DNA of 64,000 bases from positions 1,736,001 through 1,800,000 of the forward strand of contig NZ_CP071868.1 of the NCBI RefSeq assembly GCF_017569225.1, in the 5' to 3' direction. The notes under the pieces were generated by a model. It did no database searches, was not told where the DNA came from, and worked only from the letters and a program-made list of their open reading frames with translations. Of the stretch, positions 27,028-34,900 are shown one piece after another (position 1 is the stretch's first letter; each line of letters starts with the position of its first letter). The translations under genes were made by a program, and so were the position numbers. Source of the stretch: Pengzhenrongella sicca (lineage in GTDB: Bacteria > Actinomycetota > Actinomycetes > Actinomycetales > Cellulomonadaceae).

Positions 27028-27951
27028 TTACCGCTCGAGGCGCGGGGCAGGGATAGTGAGTCGGCGCGCTTCGTGCAGCGTGTCCTCGAGCACGGCGCGC
27101 GCCTCTGGGGCCTGCGGGTCCGTGTGAGCTGCGAGGCTCCTGCGAGCGATCGGAATCAGCACCGTCGTCCGTGCGAACGCCGCAGCGACCATGAGGGGGA
27201 ACCGGTACGGCAGCGTGGCGCTGCGGTGCAGGCGGAGGTCGACACCCCGAGCCTCGAGAATGGGCAGCAGTTCGCGCGTCGTCAAGAGTGCGTCGCGGAA
27301 CGCTCGACGGTCTCCGATCATGTTCGCCAGCGACCCGCTTCGGACGGCCTGGTCGAACATGCCGGCGTCGGCGATGAAGTGCAGCCACAGCCACCCTCGC
27401 ATGTCCTTCTCCTGCCGAACAGCGAGGCCCGCCTGCCGAAAGGCCGTGAACACCTCCTGCTCCCGCCGTGTCGGCGAGGCGTCGGTCGTGCCGATGATGA
27501 CGGATGGCAACAACCCGCCCCACAGCACACCGTCGTCCCCGAAGCCGCCGCCCGCTTGCGGGAACCCGAACACGACCTGATCGGCTGGAAGCGGCGCGAC
27601 TGCGGTGAGCGGCTCCTCCCAGATATTGCCGAACACCAGCACTGTTGCCGTGCCCAGTCGGGGAGCCAAGAACGCGGATGCCTCTGCGAGACGATGGTGC
27701 CCGACGCTGAGCACGACCAGATCGAAGTTGTTGCCCGGGTCGATGGATTCTCGCAACGGAGTTCGGAACGATTCACGAACTCGCCGGCCTACCGGCTTGC
27801 GGCGCCCGTCGATCCAGTCCAGTTGCACCTCATCCCCGTACTCCGCAGCGCGACCCGGACGCACGTAGAACTCGACGTCGTGCCCGGCGGCGTCAAGTAC
27901 GCGACCGTAGATCGTCGCTATCACTCCGCGACCAAACATCAGAATGCGCAT
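27028..27951 (-). CDS. Ketopantoate reductase-like (ApbA/PanE) protein
   Basis: A 307-residue NAD(P)-dependent reductase-like protein. The N-terminal nucleotide-binding turn is MFGRGVIATIYG, which departs from the strict GxGxxG. The C-terminal helical ApbA_C domain contains the WLWLHFIADAGMFD segment. ATG 27951 is preceded by GAGGGA. It is divergent from a TetR regulator, so it is more likely a regulated detoxification or secondary-metabolism enzyme than housekeeping PanE. Confidence 0.82.
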   Translation of the reverse strand: MRILMFGRGVIATIYGRVLDAAGHDVEFYVRPGRAAEYGDEVQLDWIDGRRKPVGRRVRESFRTPLRESIDPGNNFDLVVLSVGHHRLAEASAFLAPRLGTATVLVFGNIWEEPLTAVAPLPADQVVFGFPQAGGGFGDDGVLWGGLLPSVIIGTTDASPTRREQEVFTAFRQAGLAVRQEKDMRGWLWLHFIADAGMFDQAVRSGSLANMIGDRRAFRDALLTTRELLPILEARGVDLRLHRSATLPYRFPLMVAAAFARTTVLIPIARRSLAAHTDPQAPEARAVLEDTLHEARRLTIPAPRLER

Positions 27952-27969
27952 GAGGGGCTCCCTCGAGTA

Positions 27970-28020
27970 AGATGGAGCTAGTCTCCAGTTATGAGAATAT
28001 GGAGACCTTCTCCAGTTGTC
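27970..28020. promoter_or_regulatory. TetR operator: four alternating TGGAGA half-sites
   Basis: Between the divergent genes are half-sites TGGAG (27973-27977), CTCCA (27983-27987), TGGAGA (28000-28005) and TCTCCA (28009-28014). They build overlapping inverted repeats, including GTCTCCA(27981)...TGGAGAC(28006) with a 12-base spacer. This is a strong candidate operator for the adjacent TetR protein controlling both genes. Confidence 0.8.
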
Positions 28021-28035
28021 AACGGGGGTCTCAGC

Positions 28036-28596
28036 ATGGCTGAAGTAAGGGCACTGCGAGCGGATGCGCGCCGCAACCGGGATGCGATCATGGCAGCTGC
28101 CCGGGACGTGTTCGATCAGGATGCGCACGTGCGCTTCGACGACTTCGCGGCCCGTGCCGGCGTCGGGGTCGGGACGCTCTATCGGCACTTCCCCACACGC
28201 GAATCGCTGGCCGCGGCGGTGTACGAGGGCGAGGTGGCCTCGCTCTGCGACCAGGCCCACGACCCGTCGAGGTCCTCGAGCGAGAACCTCGACGCCTTCC
28301 TGCGCGGGTTCGTCGAGTACGAGCTGGCCCACGCGGGCCTCGCCCGCACTCTCGCACTAGTCGCAGACCCGGCAGTACTAGCCGAGGGCGGAATCGAACT
28401 CGAGCGCACCGTCGCGGACCTTCTGGCTCGGGCGGCCGTCGACGGTGCTATCCGCAGCGACGTGAACGTCGGGGCGGTGATGATCGTGTTGCACGGCATT
28501 GGGGCTGCGATCGACCGGCCGCTCTGGGCATCGGAGTCGCGTGCAGCTGTGGAGCTACTGCTGGCCGGGCTAAGGCAACCCGACTTCTCTCGCTGA
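28036..28596 (+). CDS. TetR-family transcriptional regulator
   Basis: A 186-residue regulator. The helix-turn-helix is at about residues 15-60 (RDAIMAAARDVFDQ...VGVGTLYRHFPTRESL). The C-terminal ligand domain is of the SbtR-like group. ATG 28036 follows GGGGG at good spacing; the in-frame ATG at 27991 lies inside the operator and is less likely. This is the last gene before the first array repeat. Confidence 0.9.
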   Translation: MAEVRALRADARRNRDAIMAAARDVFDQDAHVRFDDFAARAGVGVGTLYRHFPTRESLAAAVYEGEVASLCDQAHDPSRSSSENLDAFLRGFVEYELAHAGLARTLALVADPAVLAEGGIELERTVADLLARAAVDGAIRSDVNVGAVMIVLHGIGAAIDRPLWASESRAAVELLLAGLRQPDFSR

Positions 28597-28602
28597 GCCC
28601 GA

Positions 28603-28653
28603 CCTCTGTGCGAACAACATTGGGCGCCAAGCGGTATTGAACGACAGTTAGGC
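28603..28653 (+). repeat. Array site 1 (left edge of the cassette region)
   Basis: Core TGAACGACAGTTAGGC at 28638-28653. The left arm CCTCTGTGCG plus CAA pairs with TTG..CGACAG..AGG of the core with small bulges, and TTGGGCGCCAA forms a tip. It is the first copy in the window and marks the change from core to accessory DNA. This copy contains a GTTAGGC box identical to a classic integron attC R' box. Confidence 0.8.
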
Positions 28654-29025
28654 GGCGGTGCGGTGCTTCCAAGCAGGGCGGTCGTCAGCGCCGGATCTAG
28701 CGCTGATCACGAACACGACCGCGGACGTCAGCGTTGCAGCGACGCCACCAAGCAGGCCAATGCTGGCGGCCAGGTCGTAGTTCGTCGTCGTGACCGTTTC
28801 GCCCGATGCCGTGGCCCAGGTGCACCGCTCGCCGACTAGAATCCAGGTGCGTTGTCCGTCGAGAGTGCCCTCACCGATTACCTGAGGATCTACGGGAGTT
28901 GGCGCGTCGAGGCAGACGAGCTCATGCGTGATCGCGGTCCATGCCGTCACGGCAAGCAGCGCTGATCCTGCAAGAATTGCCGGGGACGCGAATATGCCGA
29001 TCGTGGCGATGGTGGACCTGCGCAT
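28648..29025 (-). CDS. Small membrane protein, two segments
   Basis: A 125-residue hypothetical protein with a membrane segment at about 8-35, an extracytoplasmic loop holding two cysteines, and a second segment at about 88-110. ATG 29025 has GAAGGGAAG upstream. Its stop lies inside array site 1, so gene and site were probably acquired together. Confidence 0.75.
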   Translation of the reverse strand: MRRSTIATIGIFASPAILAGSALLAVTAWTAITHELVCLDAPTPVDPQVIGEGTLDGQRTWILVGERCTWATASGETVTTTNYDLAASIGLLGGVAATLTSAVVFVISARSGADDRPAWKHRTAA

Positions 29026-29231
29026 GATTCTTCCCTTCGCGATGACCCGCGAACCTACCGCGGCGGACGTCGCGGTTCGGCCAGGGTTTTTCGGGGACCT
29101 GCTCGTCGCATGGCACGACGACGGTGTCGACGGTCAACAGGCGCTTGCGTTGGCTGCCGCGGTCGTCGGGATGTCGCCGAAGTGAATGACGCGAGATCGG
29201 CGGTCCGCCGTTCGTGGCAGCGATCGTGGCG

Positions 29232-29435
29232 TCAGATTCGTCCCGTGATGAGGAGAAACGCGACGATGAGGACTACCGGCACTAGCCCGATCAACAGGCT
29301 GCGCACGGGATGAGTGTCTGGCGTGCGTCGTGGGCCTTCACGGAAGCTGGGTCCAACAGAGCTCCCGTTGATTCCGGGCATTTGACCGAACGGCGTCTCT
29401 GACTCGTTCGGCTCGTCACGGCGTTTGGCGCCCAT
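29232..29435 (-). CDS. Small single-span membrane protein
   Basis: A 67-residue protein with a charged N-terminus and one C-terminal hydrophobic segment (SLLIGLVPVVLIVAFLLI). A strong ribosome site GGGGAGG precedes ATG 29435. No family recognised. Confidence 0.65.
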   Translation of the reverse strand: MGAKRRDEPNESETPFGQMPGINGSSVGPSFREGPRRTPDTHPVRSLLIGLVPVVLIVAFLLITGRI

Positions 29436-29461
29436 GTGATCTGCCTCCCCTCGATGTGAAG

Positions 29462-29577
<116 letters not shown>

Positions 29578-29788
29578 CGTGGGCGAGGGTCGCGGACTCG
29601 TGTGAGTACCAAGTGGGCTCAGGGCACGCGCCCGAACTGTTCGGACCCGCAGGCGCGCCGCGCCTGCCGGTGCCGCGCGTTTTCGGTCTGTGACTTCGTC
29701 TGCGCCGCACCCAGTCGCGGCGCCGAGGGAGTCGCGTGGCGCTGGCGATCGGGCGCCTCGCCGGCGTTCGTGAACATTCTCGGCTGGG

Positions 29789-30937
29789 GTGCGCGATGCT
29801 CGTCTGGTGACAGAACCGAGTGTTCACCCCCTGCCTCGCGGTCTCGTTCAAGCTTTGCAGCTGATATATGGAGATGCCGAGCCTGACTTTCGATGGGAGA
29901 CCCTCCAACGCTGGGACGAGGGCGGGCCAGATCCGCTCGACGAAGTCCTTGTGTTCGCCCGGCATGAGCCGGTGCCGCATTGGCACTACGTCGGCGTCGG
30001 CCTGACCGCGACGTCTGGCCCAAATCCGCCACTCGCGACCAGACATGGCACCTCCGAGGAAGATGACGTCGATGACGGCCGTGGGTGGAGTTTCGAGCTG
30101 ACGGCTCGCCTGTCTCGTGCGGACCACGAGGACGAGCCACCAACCTTCATGGCGAACGTCCTGCAGAATCTCGCCCGCTACGTAGCCGAGACAGGCAACG
30201 CGTTTGGGCCTGGGCACACCATGGATCTACACGGGCCCATTCAGTCGACATCGACGACACCGGTGGGGCACGTGCTGTGCGTCGAGGACCCGGAACTGGG
30301 ATTTGCGCAGCGCTCCGAAACGGGCGCCTTGGACGAGGGGGTCGACTTCCTGCAGATCGTCGGGCTGACCGCGGACGAGGCCGCCGCGAAGAAGAGTTGG
30401 ACCGCCGAAGGCTTCAGCGACCTCTTCGTGCAGTACTACCCGCTACTCACTACCCACCTCAGCCGAACCTCGATCTTCGCCGCTCCGGACGCAGTCGCCG
30501 CGCTCGAGACAGGGCGCACGCGCGACGGATCCTCCACGGCAGGACTAGCCCTCGACGTGCTGACGGTGCGGGACACCACCGCAGTGTTGGATCGGCTGCG
30601 GCGCCGCCGGCGGGCGGTGACTATCACGATCGGCGCCCACATGGTCAACACGTTCTGCCTGCTGCTTCCGCTACGCATCGGCGCCGGATGCTCGTTCTAC
30701 CTCGAGGGCCCGGAAACCCGGGCCACCTTCGTCCCCGAATCCGACGTCAAAGTACATGAGCACGAGCCAGCGGACTGGGTGATCGGACTTTCACCCGATC
30801 AGGCGCGGGCATTGTCGGACAAGCTCCTCCCTCAGGCGGGGACATACCGCGTGGGCGAGTTGCCTGATCTGCTCTTCGAGGTCCGCGCGACCGTGGTACG
30901 CGACGTCGCGGGCGGAGTCATCGAGACCATCGGCTGA
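29789..30937 (+). CDS. Suppressor-of-fused (SUFU) domain protein
   Basis: A 382-residue protein from GTG 29789 (GTG 29807 is also possible). It has the bacterial SUFU pattern: HYVGVGL, NLARYVAETG, GPGHTMDLHGP, DPELGF and VDFLQIVGLTADE. Bacterial SUFU proteins are common immunity proteins against polymorphic toxins, but no toxin gene is adjacent. The gene forms a single cassette between array sites 2 and 3. Confidence 0.8.
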   Translation: MRDARLVTEPSVHPLPRGLVQALQLIYGDAEPDFRWETLQRWDEGGPDPLDEVLVFARHEPVPHWHYVGVGLTATSGPNPPLATRHGTSEEDDVDDGRGWSFELTARLSRADHEDEPPTFMANVLQNLARYVAETGNAFGPGHTMDLHGPIQSTSTTPVGHVLCVEDPELGFAQRSETGALDEGVDFLQIVGLTADEAAAKKSWTAEGFSDLFVQYYPLLTTHLSRTSIFAAPDAVAALETGRTRDGSSTAGLALDVLTVRDTTAVLDRLRRRRRAVTITIGAHMVNTFCLLLPLRIGAGCSFYLEGPETRATFVPESDVKVHEHEPADWVIGLSPDQARALSDKLLPQAGTYRVGELPDLLFEVRATVVRDVAGGVIETIG

Positions 30938-30941
30938 CATT

Positions 30942-31026
30942 CGAACGACGAACCGATGCCGTAGCCCTCACGATCGGTGACAGAGCCCGAACCACACACC
31001 GCTGAGCGACAGTCAAGTGGTGTTCG
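30942..31026 (+). repeat. Array site 3
   Basis: Core TGAGCGACAGTCAAGT at 31003-31018. The candidate outer arms are CGAAC (30942-30946) and GTTCG (31022-31026); inner pairing is imperfect. It starts five bases after the SUFU stop codon. Confidence 0.6.
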
Positions 31027-31101
31027 GCTGGCATGGCGATCCACCCTGCGTGCCGGAGAAAACTGCATCGAGCCACGCGCAGACGCCTCGCATCACGTCG
31101 G

Positions 31102-31326
31102 TCACCGCGAGCCCGACGCAGAAGCGTGGTCAGAGCAGCATGCTCCAGGGGTAGACCGCCAACGCAGCGAGTATGACGACCAGGGGGGAACTGCTCGATG
31201 CAACCGGCGTGCATCGTGTGGGTGCCTGCCGAGGTCGCCGCTCCTCAGAGCAACGACCTGGAGGGCAACGAAAGCGAACATGAGAAGGATGAATGCGAGC
31301 ATCTGCATGCGCTCGGTGCTGCTCAT
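31102..31326 (-). pseudogene. Frameshifted small membrane protein
   Basis: The frame from ATG 31326 encodes one membrane segment (MLAFILLMFAFVALQVV) and then loses sense. After a run of six C residues (about 31185) another frame gives a second hydrophobic segment (VVILAALAVYPWSMLL) ending at 31130-31132. One extra C would join the two into a two-span protein of about 65 residues. The cause may be phase variation, decay or a base-calling error. Confidence 0.6.
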
Positions 31327-31341
31327 CGCATGACCTCCAGA

Positions 31342-31405
31342 GTCGACATCACCTTAGGCCCCCGCCGAGATCCGCAGCTCTGAACGACAGGTAAGTACTG
31401 TCGGC
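31342..31405 (+). repeat. Array site 4
   Basis: Core TGAACGACAGGTAAGT (full consensus) at 31381-31396. Outer arms GTCGACA (31342) and TGTCGGC (31399) pair with one G-T wobble; inner ACCT/AGGT also pair. Confidence 0.85.
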
Positions 31406-31669
31406 GGTTTCGGTGGCGTCGGTAGTTGGTGCAGATCCCTGCAGGCTTCACAGGTGGTGATCTCCTCTACGCCTGATCGCCTGCCCCGGTTGTCGTCGAC
31501 ACCTGGTTCTGCGGCGCGATGGCACCGTGGCCTCGTAGAGGTGAGTGGGCTGTTGGTTCCCAACGACGATCGCGCTGCAGTTCCAACACGAGTATCAACT
31601 CCTGGCGGAATACAATCGCGCTGTCGATGCGGATGTCAGATCAGCCCAATTCCGGAGTGGAGCTCGTTC

Positions 31670-32104
31670 GTGCTGTTCTGGAGAGCGAGGGCCAAAACGG
31701 TAGCGACTCTCGATAAATACGAAGACGAGATCCGAGCGCGAACTCTCCTCTGGCTAGGTCTGGAGCCGACCGGCATCACCCGCCGGACGGACGGGGTGCA
31801 CATACATTTCAGAACCGAGTGGGGAACCCTCGAACGCTGGATAGAGGCGCGAGACCAGCTCATCGCGGACACAGTGCACGCAGACGACCAGCACAAGCTC
31901 TGCCTGCCGGCGGCCATCGCAGAGCAAGGCGCTGTGTCGACTTACGACGTACGACTCGACCCCCTGATCGGTGACGCTGCGCCCAGGGCATTCGCGCAAC
32001 GGATTCAGAAATGGACCGAGGTCGAACAGTCTCGCGGGATCGATGCGTCAGAACTGCGCGCCAAGTGGATCATTGACCGGATCGAACCGATCTTGCCCCG
32101 ATAA
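31670..32104 (+). CDS. Hypothetical protein
   Basis: A 144-residue soluble protein of unknown family, rich in charged residues and Trp. The open frame extends upstream to 31454, but GTG 31670 has a well-spaced GGAG. A different frame just upstream (about 31573-31665) reads LQFQHEYQLLAEYNRAVD, which looks like real protein, so the gene may be longer and frameshifted. Single gene between array sites 4 and 5. Confidence 0.6.
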   Translation: MLFWRARAKTVATLDKYEDEIRARTLLWLGLEPTGITRRTDGVHIHFRTEWGTLERWIEARDQLIADTVHADDQHKLCLPAAIAEQGAVSTYDVRLDPLIGDAAPRAFAQRIQKWTEVEQSRGIDASELRAKWIIDRIEPILPR

Positions 32105-32167
32105 CAACCGACTTTCCCATCCGCAATGCCAGGCAACCTCGTCATCGATCGCGCATGCGCCCGTCAC

Positions 32168-32250
32168 GAGACCGGCCGCCATGTGATGCTGGAGTGACTC
32201 GGATGCCGAGACGGCCGGCGCCCGGCTTTGAACGACAGGTATGCGGTCTC
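32168..32250 (+). repeat. Array site 5
   Basis: Core TGAACGACAGGTATGC at 32229-32244. The outer arms GAGACCG (32168-32174) and CGGTCTC (32244-32250) are a perfect 7-bp pair; inner CC/GG and GT/AC pairs continue the stem. Confidence 0.85.
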
Positions 32251-32360
32251 CGCAGAGTCGACCGCTCGTGTCGCCTGGCGCGATCTGGGGGGTGGGCTCG
32301 CTCGGTGAGGTCGACGAATGCGCGCACGGGACGGGACCCGAAGTGGACAAGTCGGAACCG

Positions 32361-32522
32361 TCAGGTTCGCTCCATCGCGTCCGCGATCCGGGCCAGGGAT
32401 GCTGCGATCGAGATGTTCGCAAGTGTGTTGGCGGCCTCGTATGTCCCCGGCTTTAGCTTCGCGACCACGGCCGCGGCCTTCTCTGCATACTCGACGCTTA
32501 CGCTCAGGTTGGGGTTGGTCAC
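32361..32522 (-). CDS. Small helical protein (53 residues or slightly longer)
   Basis: This frame encodes 53 residues ending AANTLANISIAASLARIADA plus a short tail, with alternating Val/Ser and Ala-rich amphipathic helices. It starts at GTG 32522, though the sense frame continues upstream for about 18 residues without a start codon. No ribosome site is clear. It is the only coding candidate in the 0.38-kb cassette between sites 5 and 6. Confidence 0.5.
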   Translation of the reverse strand: MTNPNLSVSVEYAEKAAAVVAKLKPGTYEAANTLANISIAASLARIADAMERT

Positions 32523-32546
32523 GCAGCCGAGTATGAGGGCTGGACG

Positions 32547-32627
32547 CCCATCGCGCGCCCGGAATAGAACACATCGTCACGAACTCTTGCCGAGCCGACT
32601 GGCAAAGAACGACAGTTAGGTGATGGG
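32547..32627 (+). repeat. Array site 6
   Basis: Core AGAACGACAGTTAGGT at 32606-32621. Outer arms CCCATC (32547-32552) and GATGGG (32622-32627) are perfectly complementary. An alternative inner left arm (CATC..AACT, from 32572) also pairs with the core. Confidence 0.75.
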
Positions 32628-32674
32628 TTGTTGGGTGGCTCGACGGTGGTTGTCGTCCGCGTACGGTCGTCAGC

Positions 32675-33215
32675 ATGGTCGCGCTCGAGTTCCCGACGCC
32701 ACCGCTATTCGACGCCGTGGTGCATCTGCGTCCCTGGCGTATTCAGGACGTCCCAGAGAAGCTGATGGCGTTCAACGACCCGGTCATTCGTCAGTTCGCC
32801 TGGTCTCGGACCGAGCCGTACAGCGAGGCGCATGCGCGGGAGTACTTCGTCGAGCAGGAACAGGCCCGCCGGACCGGCTCTGCGCTGACTGTGGCGATCG
32901 CTAGCCCCGCGGACGAGGCCGCCATTCTCGGGGGCGCATCCCTGTATGACGTCGACCTCAACCAGGCGCGCGCTGGGATCGGGTATTGGTTGGCTCCCGA
33001 CGCCCGCGGGCGCGGCCACCCACACTGTGCGGCTTCTCGCCGGCTGGGCCTTCTCGACGTTGGGCCTGCAGCGGATCGAGCTGACCTGCGGGCCGGACAA
33101 CGACGGCTCGCAGCGGGTGGCTGAGCGCTGCGGGTTCGTGCGCGAGGGGTCCTTCGCTCGCACCTCGTATTCAAAGGAGGCCGGCGCGACTCGGTGATCT
33201 TCTCGCTCCTGCCCG
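32675..33215 (+). pseudogene. GNAT acetyltransferase (RimJ/RimL type), two frameshifts
   Basis: The first frame (32675 to about 33015) encodes the N-terminal half of a GNAT enzyme through GIGYWLAPDARGRG, the start of the acetyl-CoA-binding motif. The next part (WAFSTLGLQRIELTCG, VAERCGFVREG) is in a second frame, and the end (SHLVFKGGRRDSVIFSLLPG) in a third. Joined, they give a full-length enzyme of about 180 residues. Either the gene is inactive or the sequence carries indel errors. Confidence 0.75.
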
Positions 33216-33393
33216 GGGGAACTGCGGTAACGCGGTCCCCAGCCCCGACGAACCCCAGCGCCACCACGCCCAGGTGGGCATCCGCGCGGCGGACATCTCC
33301 GACGTCTCGCGTGCGGACCACAAAATGAACGAGCGCCGCATGTGGTGAGGTTCCCTGACCGGGGGATACCCGAGGAACCACCGCCTCGACCTA

Positions 33394-33705
33394 CTAGCCG
33401 GGCCGTCGAGGCTTGAAACTGCCGGGGATGGGGGTCTCGCCTCGGCGCTTCGCGCGGTAGAACTGCACGAGCCCGATCAGCCAGACAACCACGCCAATCG
33501 GGTAGATGAAGACGAACCTCTGTCCCCTCGAGAGCCCAATGCCCTCACCCGACTTGAGTTGCGCCCAGAACAGGAAGGCGCCTCCGATCACGAAGATCGG
33601 CATTAACCAGAATAAGAACAATCGGAATCCGAAGTGGTATTGCGTCTGGTCAGGGTCGTCGCCGGGACGACCATCGTCCTTCGCGGGGTCACTCACGTCA
33701 GGCAT
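33394..33705 (-). CDS. Small membrane protein, two segments
   Basis: A 103-residue protein with a charged N-terminus, membrane segments at about 28-48 and 66-84, and an Arg/Lys-rich tail. ATG 33705 has a strong AAGGAG. The frame is open upstream to ATG 33924 with a plausible protein start (MPRSAELERAWANPGKGEEF), so a longer 176-residue form or a fused neighbour is possible. Confidence 0.7.
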   Translation of the reverse strand: MPDVSDPAKDDGRPGDDPDQTQYHFGFRLFLFWLMPIFVIGGAFLFWAQLKSGEGIGLSRGQRFVFIYPIGVVVWLIGLVQFYRAKRRGETPIPGSFKPRRPG

Positions 33706-33934
33706 GGATCTCCTTCCCAATGCCCGATCTTGGCCTCGAGTCTTCTGCGGCGCACGGCCCAGGCGATGCACCATCCGATCGGGTGACGGCACGGAGTGGT
33801 CCTCGATCCTCGAGTCCTTCGGGCGTATCGCGGCATCGACGACCTCGAAGTAGCGAGCGAGCACGAACTCCTCGCCCTTTCCGGGGTTGGCCCACGCCCG
33901 CTCGAGTTCCGCTGAGCGCGGCATCAGATTCGTG

Positions 33935-33975
33935 ACCTGACCGACGCCATCGGCGCTGCTAAGCGACAGGTAAGT
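33935..33975 (+). repeat. Array site 7
   Basis: Core TAAGCGACAGGTAAGT at 33960-33975. ACCTGAC (33935-33941) pairs with G-CAGGT of the core with one mismatch; CGCC/GGCG forms the inner stem. It is one of the shortest copies (41 bp). Confidence 0.8.
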
Positions 33976-34049
33976 GATGTGCGTTGTCGACGCCGCCGTG
34001 GATTCGCGCGATTCCCCGCCAGATCGCCGGGAGGGGGGAGGATGCATGC

Positions 34050-34583
34050 ATGGCCTCGACTCCGCACGAAGGACATGCGATCAGGCGTGACCGACTTGAA
34101 ACGTCCTCAATTTGGGCGCGGTGCGGCCTGGTCGTGGTGATCGTCGCGCCCTGGATGCTCGCAATTTCCCCTGCCCTCTTTGATGGACGAAGCAGTTCGG
34201 GTCCTGCGATCGGCAGCTTGATCGGCGTGCTTGTCGGCAGTTCACTCCGAGACAGGAAGTTCTTGAAGCTGTCCGGCTCGGCACGGCGCAGGGTGATCGC
34301 GGTGCAGCGCTCAGGTCAGCGCAGCGGCGATCCGCTCCTGGACAAGATCGCGCTTGAACGATTGCAGCGGGCTGTCCTCGGGTTCCGGTCAGATCGGATC
34401 GTGATGCCGATTCTGCTCGCCATACTCGTGGCCATTCCAGTCATCGCTGCAGTCCGAGACGGCGGCTGGTGGCTGCTCTGCTTGCTGCCCGGTGCGGTCG
34501 TTGCTGTGGTGCTCCCAGCGCCGTGGGCTCGGCTAGATCCTCGGGTCCAACGGGACCTGCTCCTGCGAACCGCTGCCTCATGA
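34050..34583 (+). CDS. Membrane protein, hypothetical
   Basis: A 177-residue protein with two hydrophobic segments near the N-terminus (about 23-45 and 50-68), a charged cytoplasmic middle, and a hydrophobic hairpin at about 115-155. ATG 34050 follows GGGGGAGG. Single gene between array sites 7 and 8. Confidence 0.7.
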   Translation: MASTPHEGHAIRRDRLETSSIWARCGLVVVIVAPWMLAISPALFDGRSSSGPAIGSLIGVLVGSSLRDRKFLKLSGSARRRVIAVQRSGQRSGDPLLDKIALERLQRAVLGFRSDRIVMPILLAILVAIPVIAAVRDGGWWLLCLLPGAVVAVVLPAPWARLDPRVQRDLLLRTAAS

Positions 34584-34588
34584 GCTCA

Positions 34589-34702
34589 ACGCGTGAAGGA
34601 ACGCGGGCGTAGGACGGGCGAGCGCGGTCGCCCGCAGTGTCCGGGACATGAACGAGGTCGTCAATGCCGACCCAGCACTGAGCGACAGTTACCGTGCGTC
34701 GC
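34589..34702 (+). repeat. Array site 8
   Basis: Core TGAGCGACAGTTACCG at 34679-34694. The left arm starts just after the stop codon with ACGC (34589) pairing with GCGT (34696); GGAAC pairs with GTTACC imperfectly. GCGAC/GTCGC can also fold locally around the core. Confidence 0.6.
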
Positions 34703-34900
34703 ACCCCTTGTGAGCTAGGAACAAGACTGGGTGGCCGACGCCATCGCATGTTAGGCGGCCTTGCTGCGAGAACCATCCATATGTGCCGCTGGTCGCTCAC
34801 AAGCAAGCGGTGGCCGGGTGGATTTCCGGAGTTTCGCTGCGTATGTTCGATCCAGCTCGATGCCGCCAGAGGTATTCCGCTCGTGGAGCGCTCGTTTCGG
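34703..34900. other. 198-bp spacer without a recognised gene
   Basis: Lies between site 8 and the end of the XRE regulator gene. No supported frame. Confidence 0.4.

Noticed and set aside
26587-27981. A 464-residue plus-strand frame
   Set aside because: Most of it is antisense to the ketopantoate-reductase-like gene and has no recognisable domain.
28638-28653. Core GAAC-GACA-GTT read as a LexA SOS box (GAACN4GTT)
   Set aside because: Only a few copies keep GTT; most have GGTA or GCTA, the sites lie at gene ends as often as at promoters, and they are embedded in larger palindromes.
29789-30937. SUFU gene as half of a toxin-immunity pair
   Set aside because: No polymorphic toxin or toxin domain lies in the neighbouring intervals; only the family tendency supports it.
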